From Halobacteria archaeon HArc-gm2 (lineage in GTDB: Archaea; Halobacteriota; Halobacteria; Halobacteriales; Haloarculaceae): DNA of 64,000 bases. The notes beneath the pieces were generated by a model. The model was not told the DNA's origin. It worked only from the letters and a program-made list of their open reading frames with translations, and did not search any database. Position numbers and translations under genes: made by a program. Location of the stretch: positions 620,001 through 684,000 of the forward strand of contig JAOPKE010000001.1 in the NCBI GenBank assembly GCA_025517465.1. The letters run 5' to 3'. This document shows, piece after piece, positions 32,952 through 40,591 of this stretch (positions within the stretch are counted from its first letter, which is position 1; each line of letters opens with the position of its first letter).

Positions 32952-34244
32952 TCAGTCTCCCGGGACGGAGTCCGCTCGCTTCCGGCGCTGTGCTCTGATC
33001 GTCGTGACGCCGAAGACAGACGTGGCGAACGCGACGAACCCCGCGGCGGCGAGGAACGCCGCTTCCGCGGAGACGAAGTCCTTGACGCCGCCGATGAGCA
33101 CCGGACCGATCACCTGACCGACCTTCCAGGAGATGGACCGCAGCGACATGCTGGAGGCGACGGCGTCGTACTCTGCGCCTTCGTCGACGAACAGCGACAT
33201 GCTCGCGGGCAGGCGGATGCTGTCCGCGACGCCGAGGACGCTGAACGCGGCGAACATGGCGAAGAACGCACCACCTAGCTCCTGTGTGCCGCCGAACGCG
33301 GTGAACCGCACCGGATCGACGGTCCCCTCGAAGTACGCGGCGAGCGGTATCAGGGCTGTGCCGAGCCCGTAGAGCCCCGCACCGACGGTCACGAAGAGGT
33401 GGCGCCGTCCCAGTCTGTCGGTGAGGTCACCGACGTAGCCCTGGGTCAGCGCCTTCGTCAGCTTTCCGCCGGCCATTATCCACCCGATGGCGAACGCGGA
33501 GATGCCGAACTCGGTGCGCGCGTAGATGGGGAGGAAGATGATCACCGCCATCTTGCCGACGCTGAAGGTGAACCGGAAGGTGACGAGCGCCCGCACCATC
33601 GGTCTGGCCAGCAGCGTCCGGAACGTCTCGACGCCACCGGCGTCTTCGGGGTCCTTCCGCCCGCCCGGATTCGTGCGGAGGAACGACCAGACGAGGACGA
33701 ACGTCGCGACAGTGATGCCCGCGAGGACGACGTAAGTGAACGTGAAGCCGTGTGCGAACAGGAGATACCCGCCGACGACGTCGCCGGCGAGCGACGAGAT
33801 CGCGCCGAACTGGTTGTAGGACCCGAGCCACCGCCCCTGCTCGCCGTCGGGGCTTATCTCGCCGATGATGGTCGATCCGGTTATCCAGAGAACGGACGCG
33901 CCGAGCCCCTGGACCATCCGAATGAGAACCACGTGAATGGCGTTGTCGACGAAGACGAACCCGGCGAAGACGCCGAGGTTGAGGACGAACCCGGCGAGCA
34001 GGTACGACTTGGCGTTGCCGGTGTCGATCTTGCGCCCCAGCGGGAGCACGACGAGTAACTGGACGAAGGCGAACCCGGTCCCCCAGAGCCCCTCGACGAC
34101 GCCGGTCGTCCCGAACGCGTCGGCGTACAGCGCCAGGGCTATCAGTATCGTCGAGAACGCCTGGCTCCTGGCGAACGCCGTGCCGGCGAGCGCGGCGAAC
34201 TCGCGGTCTCTCAGGAGCGCGAGCGATCCTCCGACGCGGGACAC
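32952..34244 (-). CDS. Major facilitator superfamily transporter
   Basis: The 430-residue protein shows twelve hydrophobic helices with the MFS loop motif after helix 2 (LPLGRKIDTGNAKSYLLAGFV) and its second-half counterpart (GYVGDLTDRLGRRHLFVTVG). The pattern SDG-like EISPDGEQGRWLGSYNQFGAISSLAGDVVGGYLLF is typical of drug-efflux or sugar-type carriers of the DHA group. Substrate cannot be predicted. It is a single gene, and the 279 bp between it and the polymerase gene hold no other gene that I can support. Confidence 0.88.
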   Translation of the reverse strand: MSRVGGSLALLRDREFAALAGTAFARSQAFSTILIALALYADAFGTTGVVEGLWGTGFAFVQLLVVLPLGRKIDTGNAKSYLLAGFVLNLGVFAGFVFVDNAIHVVLIRMVQGLGASVLWITGSTIIGEISPDGEQGRWLGSYNQFGAISSLAGDVVGGYLLFAHGFTFTYVVLAGITVATFVLVWSFLRTNPGGRKDPEDAGGVETFRTLLARPMVRALVTFRFTFSVGKMAVIIFLPIYARTEFGISAFAIGWIMAGGKLTKALTQGYVGDLTDRLGRRHLFVTVGAGLYGLGTALIPLAAYFEGTVDPVRFTAFGGTQELGGAFFAMFAAFSVLGVADSIRLPASMSLFVDEGAEYDAVASSMSLRSISWKVGQVIGPVLIGGVKDFVSAEAAFLAAAGFVAFATSVFGVTTIRAQRRKRADSVPGD

Positions 34245-34707
34245 CTACCGGATCACCGTCCTGAACGAACAGTCAGTGTGACGTCGTCAAAAAACGCTCG
34301 AACCCGGTAGCATTCGGGGACCGCGTTCGTCCCGTCCCATCGCCCCGTCTCACCATCCCACCGTCCCGTCCTGTGCAGTCCCGTCACTCCGTTCTGTGCA
34401 GTTCCGTCACTCCGTCCTGTGCAGTCTCGTCCCCCCGTCCTCTCCCGCACCGTCACGTACAGTCGGTTGACCATCGCCACAACTGAGAGACGAAGCCCGG
34501 TGTGCGAGTTTGGTCGTCAGCTCCTCTCACCTTCGAGCCAGTTTCACGCCGTGGAGAGCCCCCTACAGGGACCGGTCGTCGCCAGCGGTGGGTACGTACG
34601 TCTCAACCACACTCCCGGAAGCGCCGAATTGACCACCAGCTATCGCCGCCACGTCCCTAATTCATTAGGTCAAACGGTCTTGGCCAAGCGCCGCATAGCG
34701 ACGGGTG
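34245..34707. other. Intergenic region with three 23-bp tandem repeats
   Basis: The only structure is a tandem array at 34372-34440: three copies of a 23-bp unit beginning TGTGCAGTCCCGTCACTCCG. Copies one and two differ at two positions, and the third has diverged more. It is flanked by degenerate CCCGTC-rich sequence that looks like older copies. No protein gene is supported. Confidence 0.75.
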
Positions 34708-34896
34708 ATGTCTGGTCCCCTGACGAAGATACGAAACAAGTTCTCGAATCGCCAGTCGACGGACACCGAGGCGGCGCCCGAGGACGAGCAGCCCAAGACC
34801 GTGCTACACGAGTGTACCGCTTGCGGGTCGGTGTTCATCCAGCACACCGGTGAGCGGTGTTCGGAGTGCGGATCCGATTCGCTCGTCGAGCAGTAA
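34708..34896 (+). CDS. Small zinc-ribbon protein
   Basis: A 62-residue protein with a basic, disordered N-terminal half (SGPLTKIRNKFSNRQ) and a C-terminal zinc ribbon, CTACGSVFIQHTGERCSECGSDSLVEQ, having two CxxC pairs. The ATG at 34708 directly follows an in-frame GTG, so the start could be one codon earlier. Ribbons like this occur in many small haloarchaeal proteins of unknown role, acting in nucleic acid or protein contact. It begins a run of short signalling-type genes. Confidence 0.7.
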   Translation: MSGPLTKIRNKFSNRQSTDTEAAPEDEQPKTVLHECTACGSVFIQHTGERCSECGSDSLVEQ

Positions 34897-35041
34897 CCTG
34901 GCACTTTCTGTCGCACGCCAACGGGTGGATAGCCGAGCGGCTATCCGTGCGTTCTGCCGGCACGTCGAGTCACAGTGGCAGTGTTCGCGGTCCCATCTGT
35001 CGTCTACTGCCACGCGCAGGACCGTCGAAAGGCCGATATTG

Positions 35042-35048
35042 TTTTATC
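35042..35048 (+). promoter_or_regulatory. TATA box for the HalOD1 gene
   Basis: TTTTATC lies 30 bp before the ATG at 35075, which supports that start over an in-frame ATG five codons earlier. Confidence 0.45.
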
Positions 35049-35074
35049 GATAGTCGTTCTTGCGTCGTACACCG

Positions 35075-35323
35075 ATGGAAAACGGACGGGACGGCTTTCG
35101 AACCTTCGACGACGTCTCGCCCAGTGAGACGGTGATACGGGAGGTCGCGGCGAAGACCGACACCGATCCGCTGGCGCTCCCACCGCTCTACGAATCGATC
35201 GATCCGGACGCGCTGGACGCACTGTTCGAATCCGCTGACGGGACCAGCGTCCAGGTCGAATTCGAGTACGCCGATCGCCACGTGGTCGTCGATAGCTCCG
35301 GTCGCGTCGGCGTGAGTTCCTGA
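35075..35323 (+). CDS. Stand-alone HalOD1 output-domain protein
   Basis: The 82-residue protein is essentially one HalOD1 domain: SPSETVIREVAAKTDTDPLALPPLYESIDPDALDALFES, then two strands, VQVEFEYADRHVVVDSSGRVGV. In haloarchaea this domain is found at the end of response regulators or alone and is thought to be a signal output module of unknown mechanism. It lies upstream of a winged-helix gene and a receiver gene with defective phosphorylation site, forming a small signalling cluster, although each gene has its own spacing and promoter. Confidence 0.82.
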   Translation: MENGRDGFRTFDDVSPSETVIREVAAKTDTDPLALPPLYESIDPDALDALFESADGTSVQVEFEYADRHVVVDSSGRVGVSS

Positions 35324-35664
35324 GTAGCGGGCGCGTCTCACTACCTGGCTTTCGCCTCTTATCCGACGGCCGGCAGTACTGTCGAGTGCGTATTCTCTTG
35401 CATAGTGGCTTCGGTGTGAGTGCCCGAATTCATGGTCCTCGATCTGAATTTGACGATGTGGGTGAACGAATGACATACACGTCCGCCGCTCGAGCTAAAA
35501 AGTAACATACTCGGTCAGTCCCCTGTCCGCGCCGGCGCGGTCCACGAGTACTGGACCTGCGATGGGGAACTGCCCGTGGTTTCAGTCCCGTTCGATGGGT
35601 GCAGTAGGCGGCAGGGAACACTCTGCCACGGAGATAATCGATGGAATGCCAGGGATCAGCAACG
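35324..35664. other. 341-bp interval without a recognisable gene
   Basis: The interval is relatively AT-rich around 35395-35510 and holds TATA-like runs (TATTCTC, AAAAAGTAACATAC), but no reading frame with plausible haloarchaeal composition. It separates the HalOD1 gene from the winged-helix gene. Confidence 0.4.
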
Positions 35665-35955
35665 ATGGACGAGAGAGACGAACTGCTCGGCCTGTTCGCG
35701 GACAGGTACCGCCGCGCGACGCTTCGGTACTTTCACGAGTCCACAGCGGACGTGGCGACAGTGAGCGACGTCGCTGCGGCGCTCAGCGAAAGCCACCAGG
35801 AGGACTCCCAACAGATCGCAGCACGACTCCACCATTCGACCCTGCCGAAACTCGCCGAGGCTGACGTTCTCGAATACGACCCCCGGAGTACCAGCGTCCG
35901 CTACTGCGGCCATTCCGGGATCGACGCCATAGTCAACGTCCTCGACGAGTTGTGA
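35665..35955 (+). CDS. Winged-helix protein, DUF7344-like
   Basis: A 96-residue protein with a helix-turn-helix fold, MDERDELLGLFADRYRRATLRYFHES, then SDVAAALSES and LHHSTLPKLAEADVLEYDPRSTSVRYCG. This is the plan of a group of haloarchaeal domains (DUF7344) that often accompany signalling genes. It probably binds DNA, and its targets are unknown. An in-frame ATG eight codons upstream is possible, but the domain begins at MDERDELL. It sits between the HalOD1 gene and a small membrane protein. Confidence 0.75.
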   Translation: MDERDELLGLFADRYRRATLRYFHESTADVATVSDVAAALSESHQEDSQQIAARLHHSTLPKLAEADVLEYDPRSTSVRYCGHSGIDAIVNVLDEL

Positions 35956-36006
35956 TACCGTCCGAATGGCCACGAAATGTATCAATCGCCTGTTCGGAGA
36001 CAGCGT

Positions 36007-36279
36007 ATGGTTCGGCCACTCCCCGCCTGCGCCGACGACGTTCGACCGCCGGCGCTGGTCCTGACGCTGCTCGTGGCGACCGTCGTGGTCGGCAACCGCG
36101 CGCTCTGGAAGTCCCTCGACGGCGTCGGGGGCGGCCAGGGAGCCGTCTTCCCGTTCTGGCTTCCGCAGTTCGGTTCTCTCGGTCGAACGGTAACGTTCTA
36201 CGCGATGGTCTTCGATTTCGCCACCTACGTGGTGATCCCGGGTACGCTCTTCTGGCTCGGATACGCACTCGGGCGGTGA
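36007..36279 (+). CDS. Small two-helix membrane protein
   Basis: A 90-residue protein with two membrane helices (about residues 12-30, PPALVLTLLVATVVVG, and 63-86, FYAMVFDFATYVVIPGTLFWLGYAL) and a polar loop containing GNRALWKSLDGVGGGQG. No signal cleavage site or known domain is visible and I do not recognise the family. The ATG at 36007 is chosen because the first helix follows closely. Its position next to signalling genes does not by itself indicate a role. Confidence 0.6.
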   Translation: MVRPLPACADDVRPPALVLTLLVATVVVGNRALWKSLDGVGGGQGAVFPFWLPQFGSLGRTVTFYAMVFDFATYVVIPGTLFWLGYALGR

Positions 36280-36350
36280 CAGTCCCCGAAGTGACCAGAC
36301 GAGTTATCCGCGAGCAACTGGTAATCGACCGCTAGCCATCCCTGGAGCCT

Positions 36351-36357
36351 CTTTATC
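36351..36357 (+). promoter_or_regulatory. TATA box for the degenerate receiver gene
   Basis: CTTTATC is centred 28 bp before the ATG at 36382, supporting a leaderless transcript. Confidence 0.55.
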
Positions 36358-36381
36358 AACCTCGACGCGATACGTGTAGCA

Positions 36382-36840
36382 ATGCCGGTAGACGACGAAC
36401 AGCCGGGCGATCCGATCGACATCCTGCTGGTCGAGCCGAGCCCGGGCGATACCCGACTCTTCACGGAGTCGTTTCGAGACGGCAAACTGGCCAACTGTCT
36501 CCACACCGTCTCCGACGGCGAATCGGCCATCGACTTCCTTCACCAGCGCGGCGGGTTCGCCGACGCCCCACGCCCTAACCTCGTCCTCCTCGAACCGAAC
36601 CTTCCCGCCACGGGCGGACGGGACGTCCTCTCGGAGTTGCAGAACGAACCCGCCCTTTCGGACATCCCCGTCACCGTCCTGACGAGCTCCGACGTCGGCG
36701 AGGATATCGCCCGGTCCCACGGCATCGAGGCCGACCACTACATTCAGAAACCCATCGAACCCGACGAGTTCATCGCGTTCGTGCAATCCGTCGAGGATTT
36801 CTGGCTCGCGATCATCGAAGAGCCAGTCGCTGATGACTGA
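36382..36840 (+). CDS. Rcp-type response regulator with altered phosphorylation site
   Basis: The 152-residue protein is a single receiver domain of the Rcp/CheY-like type with the usual C-terminal FIAFVQSVEDFWLAI. Relatives have EDNPGD and LLDLNLP. Here these read EPSPGD (Glu18-Pro19) and LLEPNLP, so the phospho-acceptor Asp is Glu71. Thr101 and Lys123 (YIQKP) are kept. Loss of the acceptor and of one metal-binding Asp means normal phosphorylation is unlikely. Glu can mimic the phosphorylated state, so the protein may be locked on or act by binding alone. Confidence 0.85.
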   Translation: MPVDDEQPGDPIDILLVEPSPGDTRLFTESFRDGKLANCLHTVSDGESAIDFLHQRGGFADAPRPNLVLLEPNLPATGGRDVLSELQNEPALSDIPVTVLTSSDVGEDIARSHGIEADHYIQKPIEPDEFIAFVQSVEDFWLAIIEEPVADD

Positions 36841-36881
36841 TTTGCCGCTCCTCGATTAGTTACGGTTGTCTGGGGCTCCCT

Positions 36882-37184
36882 GGAGACGAGCACACGCTAG
36901 ACGGTGCTCGTGGATTTCATTCGCTGAAAAAGTGGGGCCGGAGCGAGTTTGAACTACGCCGAGACATTCCTGCTCGCTCCCTGCGCTCGCTGCGCGGGCT
37001 GTGACTCGTCTACTTCAAATCCCTCCGGGTGCCACTCGCACCGCTCATCGGAGACGAGCACACGCTACGCGGTGCTCGTGGATTTAATTCGCTGAAAGAG
37101 TGGGGCCGGAGCGAGTTTGAACCACGGGAAGACGTTGACCTCACTCCGTTCGGTCCTGCGACTTCCCTGATTCAAATCCCTCCG
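36882..37184. repeat. Tandem repeats containing tRNA-Trp 3'-end fragments
   Basis: A unit of about 76 bp occurs at 36882-36957 and 37050-37125, offset exactly 168 bp with about five differences. Each copy holds a hairpin (ACGAGCAC/GTGCTCGT) and then a 22-bp stretch starting TGGGGCCGGAG, the minus-strand 3' end of tRNA-Trp. Each is followed by an opposite-strand fragment TTCAAATCCCTCCG (37014-37027 and 37171-37184). The complete tRNA gene begins at 37231. The array looks like successive integration scars. Confidence 0.7.
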
Positions 37185-37230
37185 CTAGACATATTTCAGA
37201 CTCCTCACGTCCGTTCGTCGTCAGAAAGTA

Positions 37231-37409
37231 TGGGGCCGGAGGGATTTGAACCCACGATCGGCTGATATCTCCGTACCACGCCTCGGTACTCCAGAGGGTC
37301 GTCAACGCGACCGATGATCAGTCGGACGCTCGGTATATCAGCTCTGGATATCGTCACCTGGCGTGTGACCTCTGGAGTCAGCCGCCTTCCCGGACTAGGC
37401 CACAGCCCC
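37231..37409 (-). tRNA. tRNA-Trp (CCA anticodon) with 105-nt intron
   Basis: Exons are 37372-37409 and 37231-37266, giving a 74-nt tRNA. The acceptor GGGGCTG pairs with CGGCCCC, the D stem is GCCT/AGGC, the anticodon stem is GCTGA/TCAGC with loop CT-CCA-G-A, and the T loop is TTCAAAT. One T-T mismatch is present in the T stem. The intron (37267-37371) follows position 37, the canonical site, and its 105-nt length equals that of the Haloferax tRNA-Trp intron, which is a box C/D guide. Inside it CTCTGGAGT is complementary to the anticodon-loop segment ACTCCAGAG. Confidence 0.92.
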
Positions 37410-37449
37410 GTGAATCGTCATTTGCCGAGTTGCACTAAAGGGGTTACGA

Positions 37450-37677
37450 TTACTCCCGGTCGGTGTCGGCCCAGTCGCAGTCCTGGCACTTGAAGCCCGT
37501 AACGAACTCCGTCACGCTGGGCATGTAGCCGACCCGGATGACGTCGCCGCCGCAGTCGGGGCACTCCCGCTCGGCGTCCTCGATCGCTTCGGCGTCCATG
37601 ACGGACTCGCCCTCGATTATCTCGGCGAGGCTCTCGGGCGTGACCATCCGTCCCTGGACGACGCGGTTGTCAGCCAT
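37450..37677 (-). CDS. Zinc-ribbon protein, DUF5795-like
   Basis: A 75-residue haloarchaeal protein opening MADNRVVQGRMVTPESLAEIIEGES, with a zinc ribbon formed by CPDCGG and CQDCDW. I recognise the opening as that of DUF5795, a family restricted to haloarchaea with unknown function. The ribbon suggests binding to nucleic acid or protein. It follows tRNA-Trp on the opposite side of a short gap, and a membrane-protein gene lies upstream on the same strand 39 bp away, so the two may be co-transcribed. Confidence 0.78.
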   Translation of the reverse strand: MADNRVVQGRMVTPESLAEIIEGESVMDAEAIEDAERECPDCGGDVIRVGYMPSVTEFVTGFKCQDCDWADTDRE

Positions 37678-37716
37678 GCCTGAGTTGGGGAGGGTGAGGC
37701 TCCTAAGCCTTGCTCA

Positions 37717-38646
37717 TCAGAGCCAGGGGAGTCGTTCGTCGCCGTCGTCGTCACTGTCGCCGTCCTCACCGTTTGCGACGTCGTCGCCGAACGGGACTGC
37801 GCGGTGGGGTTCGGTGTCGGCGTCGTCGTGTTCGACGCCCTGCGAGGCGCCGCCGTCGGTGAACGCCGCCGTCACGTCGACGCGGTCGGGGTCGAACTCG
37901 TCGTCGCGCTGGCGGGCGCGGCCGGGGTCGAACGCAAGCAGCGTCGTCACGCCGAGCACCGCGAGCGCGACGGGGGCGTCCCCCGGAATGGCGCCGAAGA
38001 GACTCAGCGGGAGGACCCCCAGCGCGACGGCGCTACCGAAGCGGAATCGGTCGATGTCGACGGCGTTGCGGAGCCACGGGCCGGCGAGGGCCGCGGTCAG
38101 GGCAAATGCGACGCCGACGCCGGCGGCAGCGGCCGCGCGGAGCATGAGTCCGGGGTCGGTCTGGACGACGACGGACAGCCCGTTCAGGTCGACGCTGACG
38201 ACCAGGCCGATGATGAGTATCATCGACGGGCGCGGGAGTATCTCCCCGATGCGAGCGCTGGCGGTGCGGCCCGCGATGGCGAGGATGATGATGGCCGCGA
38301 AGCGGTCGAAGACGCCGGGGACGAGCACGCTCCGGATGGTCGGGGCGAGTGCGGCCACGATAACGGCGCCCGCGACGACCACTGCACCGACCAGCAGTAT
38401 CGACTTCGTCACCTCCCTGACGTCGCCGTCCATCTCGGCGAGGATGACCGCGAGCGTCGCGGACCCGCCGAAGATGAGTAGACCGACCTCGATGATACCG
38501 GTGACACTGGAGAGGGCCCCCGCCAGAACGACGGCCGCGAAGACGCCGTCTAGCAGCGGCAACAGCATCACCGTCGCGAGGAGTCGCGTGGCGCCGCCGA
38601 CGCGCTGCTCGAGTCCGACGGCGACCGGGTGTTGAGAGCTACTCAT
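37717..38646 (-). CDS. Multi-helix membrane protein, DUF5794-like
   Basis: The 309-residue protein has about seven membrane helices between residues 20 and 235, beginning SSSQHPVAVGLEQRVGGATRLLATVMLLPLLDGVFAAVVLAGAL, and an acidic cytoplasmic tail rich in Asp and Glu (last 70 residues). I recognise the opening as the haloarchaeal DUF5794 family. A His in the first segment and Asp/Asn within later helices could line a pathway, but no transport motif is identified. It lies upstream of the zinc-ribbon gene and divergent from guaB. Confidence 0.75.
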   Translation of the reverse strand: MSSSQHPVAVGLEQRVGGATRLLATVMLLPLLDGVFAAVVLAGALSSVTGIIEVGLLIFGGSATLAVILAEMDGDVREVTKSILLVGAVVVAGAVIVAALAPTIRSVLVPGVFDRFAAIIILAIAGRTASARIGEILPRPSMILIIGLVVSVDLNGLSVVVQTDPGLMLRAAAAAGVGVAFALTAALAGPWLRNAVDIDRFRFGSAVALGVLPLSLFGAIPGDAPVALAVLGVTTLLAFDPGRARQRDDEFDPDRVDVTAAFTDGGASQGVEHDDADTEPHRAVPFGDDVANGEDGDSDDDGDERLPWL

Positions 38647-39058
38647 CGGCCGTTATCGGTGGCCCTCACCCGCGGACCCGTGGGTGCGACGACGCCGATA
38701 CGCGAGGAGAGCGTCGGGAACCGGGGACGTCGACCGCCAGTTCGCTGTAAAGCGAGTACCCACCAGGAATGTCTTGCCGACCTCTGCGAGCGAAGAGGTC
38801 GGTCGTCGGCTGCCGTCCGTGCCGGTGGGGCTGACGGATTGCATATCTATCATTTTCTTTGGTCGAAGTATAAACGTTGTGTGAGAATTGGCCGCACACG
38901 GTCGGCATCAGTCAGGTTTCCGACGCGCTTTCTTCCATCTTTTACCGATCCGACGTTCCCGAGTGAGGATCCACATTCTCACCGGATTCGTGTGGGACCG
39001 GAGCCCACGCGTCTGTCCGTCTCGCAACGCTTTTGAGCTACCGTCTGTGACGGTTTAC
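38647..39058. other. 412-bp divergent intergenic region before guaB
   Basis: It contains a perfect 9-bp hairpin, CCGACCTCT/AGAGGTCGG (38777-38802, loop GCGAGCGA), and an AT-rich block at 38840-38880 with TATA-like CATATCT and GTATAAAC. The AT-rich block could promote an unannotated RNA or a long-leader transcript. No protein gene is supported. Confidence 0.5.
39030..39036 (+). promoter_or_regulatory. TATA box for guaB
   Basis: CTTTTGA is centred 26 bp before the ATG at 39059. It supports that start over an open upstream extension of 57 codons. Confidence 0.55.
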
Positions 39059-40543
39059 ATGGCGAACGAGCGCGAGCCCTTCTCGCAAAAACTCCAGGTA
39101 CCGGAAGCGCTGACGTTCGACGACGTACTCTTGCGACCCAAGGAGTCGCGCGTCGAACCGGACGAGGCTGACACCGCGACGCGGGTCTCGAAGAACGTCG
39201 AGATCAACGCGCCCGTCCTCACGGCAGCGATGGACACCGTCACCGAGAGCGACATGGCCATCGCGATGGCCCGACACGGCGGACTGGGCGTCCTCCACCG
39301 CAACATGGACGTCGACCAGATGGTCGCCGAAATCGAGCGCGTCAAGCGCGCCGACGAGTTGATCATCCGCGACGTCGTCACCGCCGCACCGGACCAGACC
39401 GTCCGGGACGTCGACCAGATGATGGACAAACAGGGCGTCTCCGGCGCCCCGGTCGTCGACGACGACGGCCAGGTCCTGGGTATCATCTCGGGCACGGACA
39501 TCCGCCCGTACCTCGAGGTCGGCGAGGACGACGCCGTCGACGAGGCCATGACCGACGAGGTCGTCACCGCCCCCGAGGACGTCACCGCCCGCGAAGCGCT
39601 CGAACTGATGTACGAACACAAGATCGAGCGCGTCCCCATCGTCGACGACGATAACCGCCTCATCGGCCTCGTCACGATGCAGGGCATCCTCCAGCGCCGC
39701 GAGTACGACACCGCGGCTCGAGACGAGAACGACCGACTCGTCGCCGGGGCCGCGGTCGGGCCGTTCGAACTCGACCGCGCGACGGCAGCCGACGAGGCCG
39801 GCGCCGACGTGCTGTTCATCGACTCCGCGCACGCGCACAATCTGAACGTCGTCGACAGCGCCCGCGAGATCAAGGAGACCGTCGACGCCGACGTCGTCGT
39901 CGGTAACATCGGCACCCGCGAGGCCGCCGAGGACGTCGTCGACTTCGCCGACGGGGTCAAGGTCGGCATCGGCCCGGGTTCGATCTGTACCACCCGCGTC
40001 GTCACCGGCGCCGGGATGCCTCAGATCACGGCCGTCTCCCAGGTCGCCGACGTCGCAAGCCAGCACGACGTCCCCGTCATCGCCGACGGCGGCATCCGCT
40101 ACTCCGGCGACGCGATCAAGGCCGTCGCCGCCGGTGCCGACGCCGTCATGCTCGGTTCCTACTTCGCGGGCACGGACGAGGCGCCGGGCCGCGTCATCAC
40201 GATGAACGGCAAGAAGTACAAGCAGTACCGCGGCATGGGCTCCGTCGGCGCGATGAGCGACGGCGGCGGCGACCGCTACCTGAAGGAGGAAGACGAGGAC
40301 GACGAGTTCGTCCCCGAGGGCGTCGAGGCCGCGACGCCGTACAAGGGCTCGGTCCAGTCCGAGCTCCACCAGCTCGTCGGCGGCATGCAGTCCGGCATGG
40401 GCTACGTCGGCGCAGAGACCATCCCGGAGTTCAAGGAGCGCTCCGAGTTCGTCCGCGTCTCCGCCGCCGGCCAGCAGGAGAGTCACCCCCACGACGTGAT
40501 GATCACCGACGAGGCGCCCAACTACAGCCCCGACGGCAACTGA
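39059..40543 (+). CDS. guaB: IMP dehydrogenase
   Basis: The 494-residue enzyme oxidises IMP to XMP, the committed step to guanine nucleotides. It has the barrel start ALTFDDVLLRPKESRV, two CBS domains (about residues 95-215; IIRDVVTAAPDQTVRDVDQMM and VVTAPEDVTAREALELM), the catalytic Cys loop GIGPGSICTTRVVTGAG and the flap YRGMGSVGAM. Length is normal, and CBS domains usually bind adenine or guanine nucleotides for control. The TATA box fixes the start at MANEREPFSQKLQ. The next gene is convergent, so it is monocistronic. Confidence 0.96.
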   Translation: MANEREPFSQKLQVPEALTFDDVLLRPKESRVEPDEADTATRVSKNVEINAPVLTAAMDTVTESDMAIAMARHGGLGVLHRNMDVDQMVAEIERVKRADELIIRDVVTAAPDQTVRDVDQMMDKQGVSGAPVVDDDGQVLGIISGTDIRPYLEVGEDDAVDEAMTDEVVTAPEDVTAREALELMYEHKIERVPIVDDDNRLIGLVTMQGILQRREYDTAARDENDRLVAGAAVGPFELDRATAADEAGADVLFIDSAHAHNLNVVDSAREIKETVDADVVVGNIGTREAAEDVVDFADGVKVGIGPGSICTTRVVTGAGMPQITAVSQVADVASQHDVPVIADGGIRYSGDAIKAVAAGADAVMLGSYFAGTDEAPGRVITMNGKKYKQYRGMGSVGAMSDGGGDRYLKEEDEDDEFVPEGVEAATPYKGSVQSELHQLVGGMQSGMGYVGAETIPEFKERSEFVRVSAAGQQESHPHDVMITDEAPNYSPDGN

Positions 40544-40591
40544 GTGCCCGCCAGCAACTGACTGCGTCCGCTATCTTTCTGTCTCTACCCG

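Noticed and set aside
34372-34440. A CRISPR array in the 23-bp tandem repeat.
   Set aside because: The units are directly adjacent without spacers.
36933-37122. Two extra tRNA-Trp genes.
   Set aside because: Only 22-bp 3' fragments are present. No acceptor 5' strand, D arm or anticodon arm can be folded, so they are scars.
37029-37265. 78-codon frame across the tRNA-Trp repeats, ending in an MGPEGFEP-like peptide.
   Set aside because: This peptide is the familiar mistranslation of a tRNA 3' end on the opposite strand; the region is tRNA-derived repeat.
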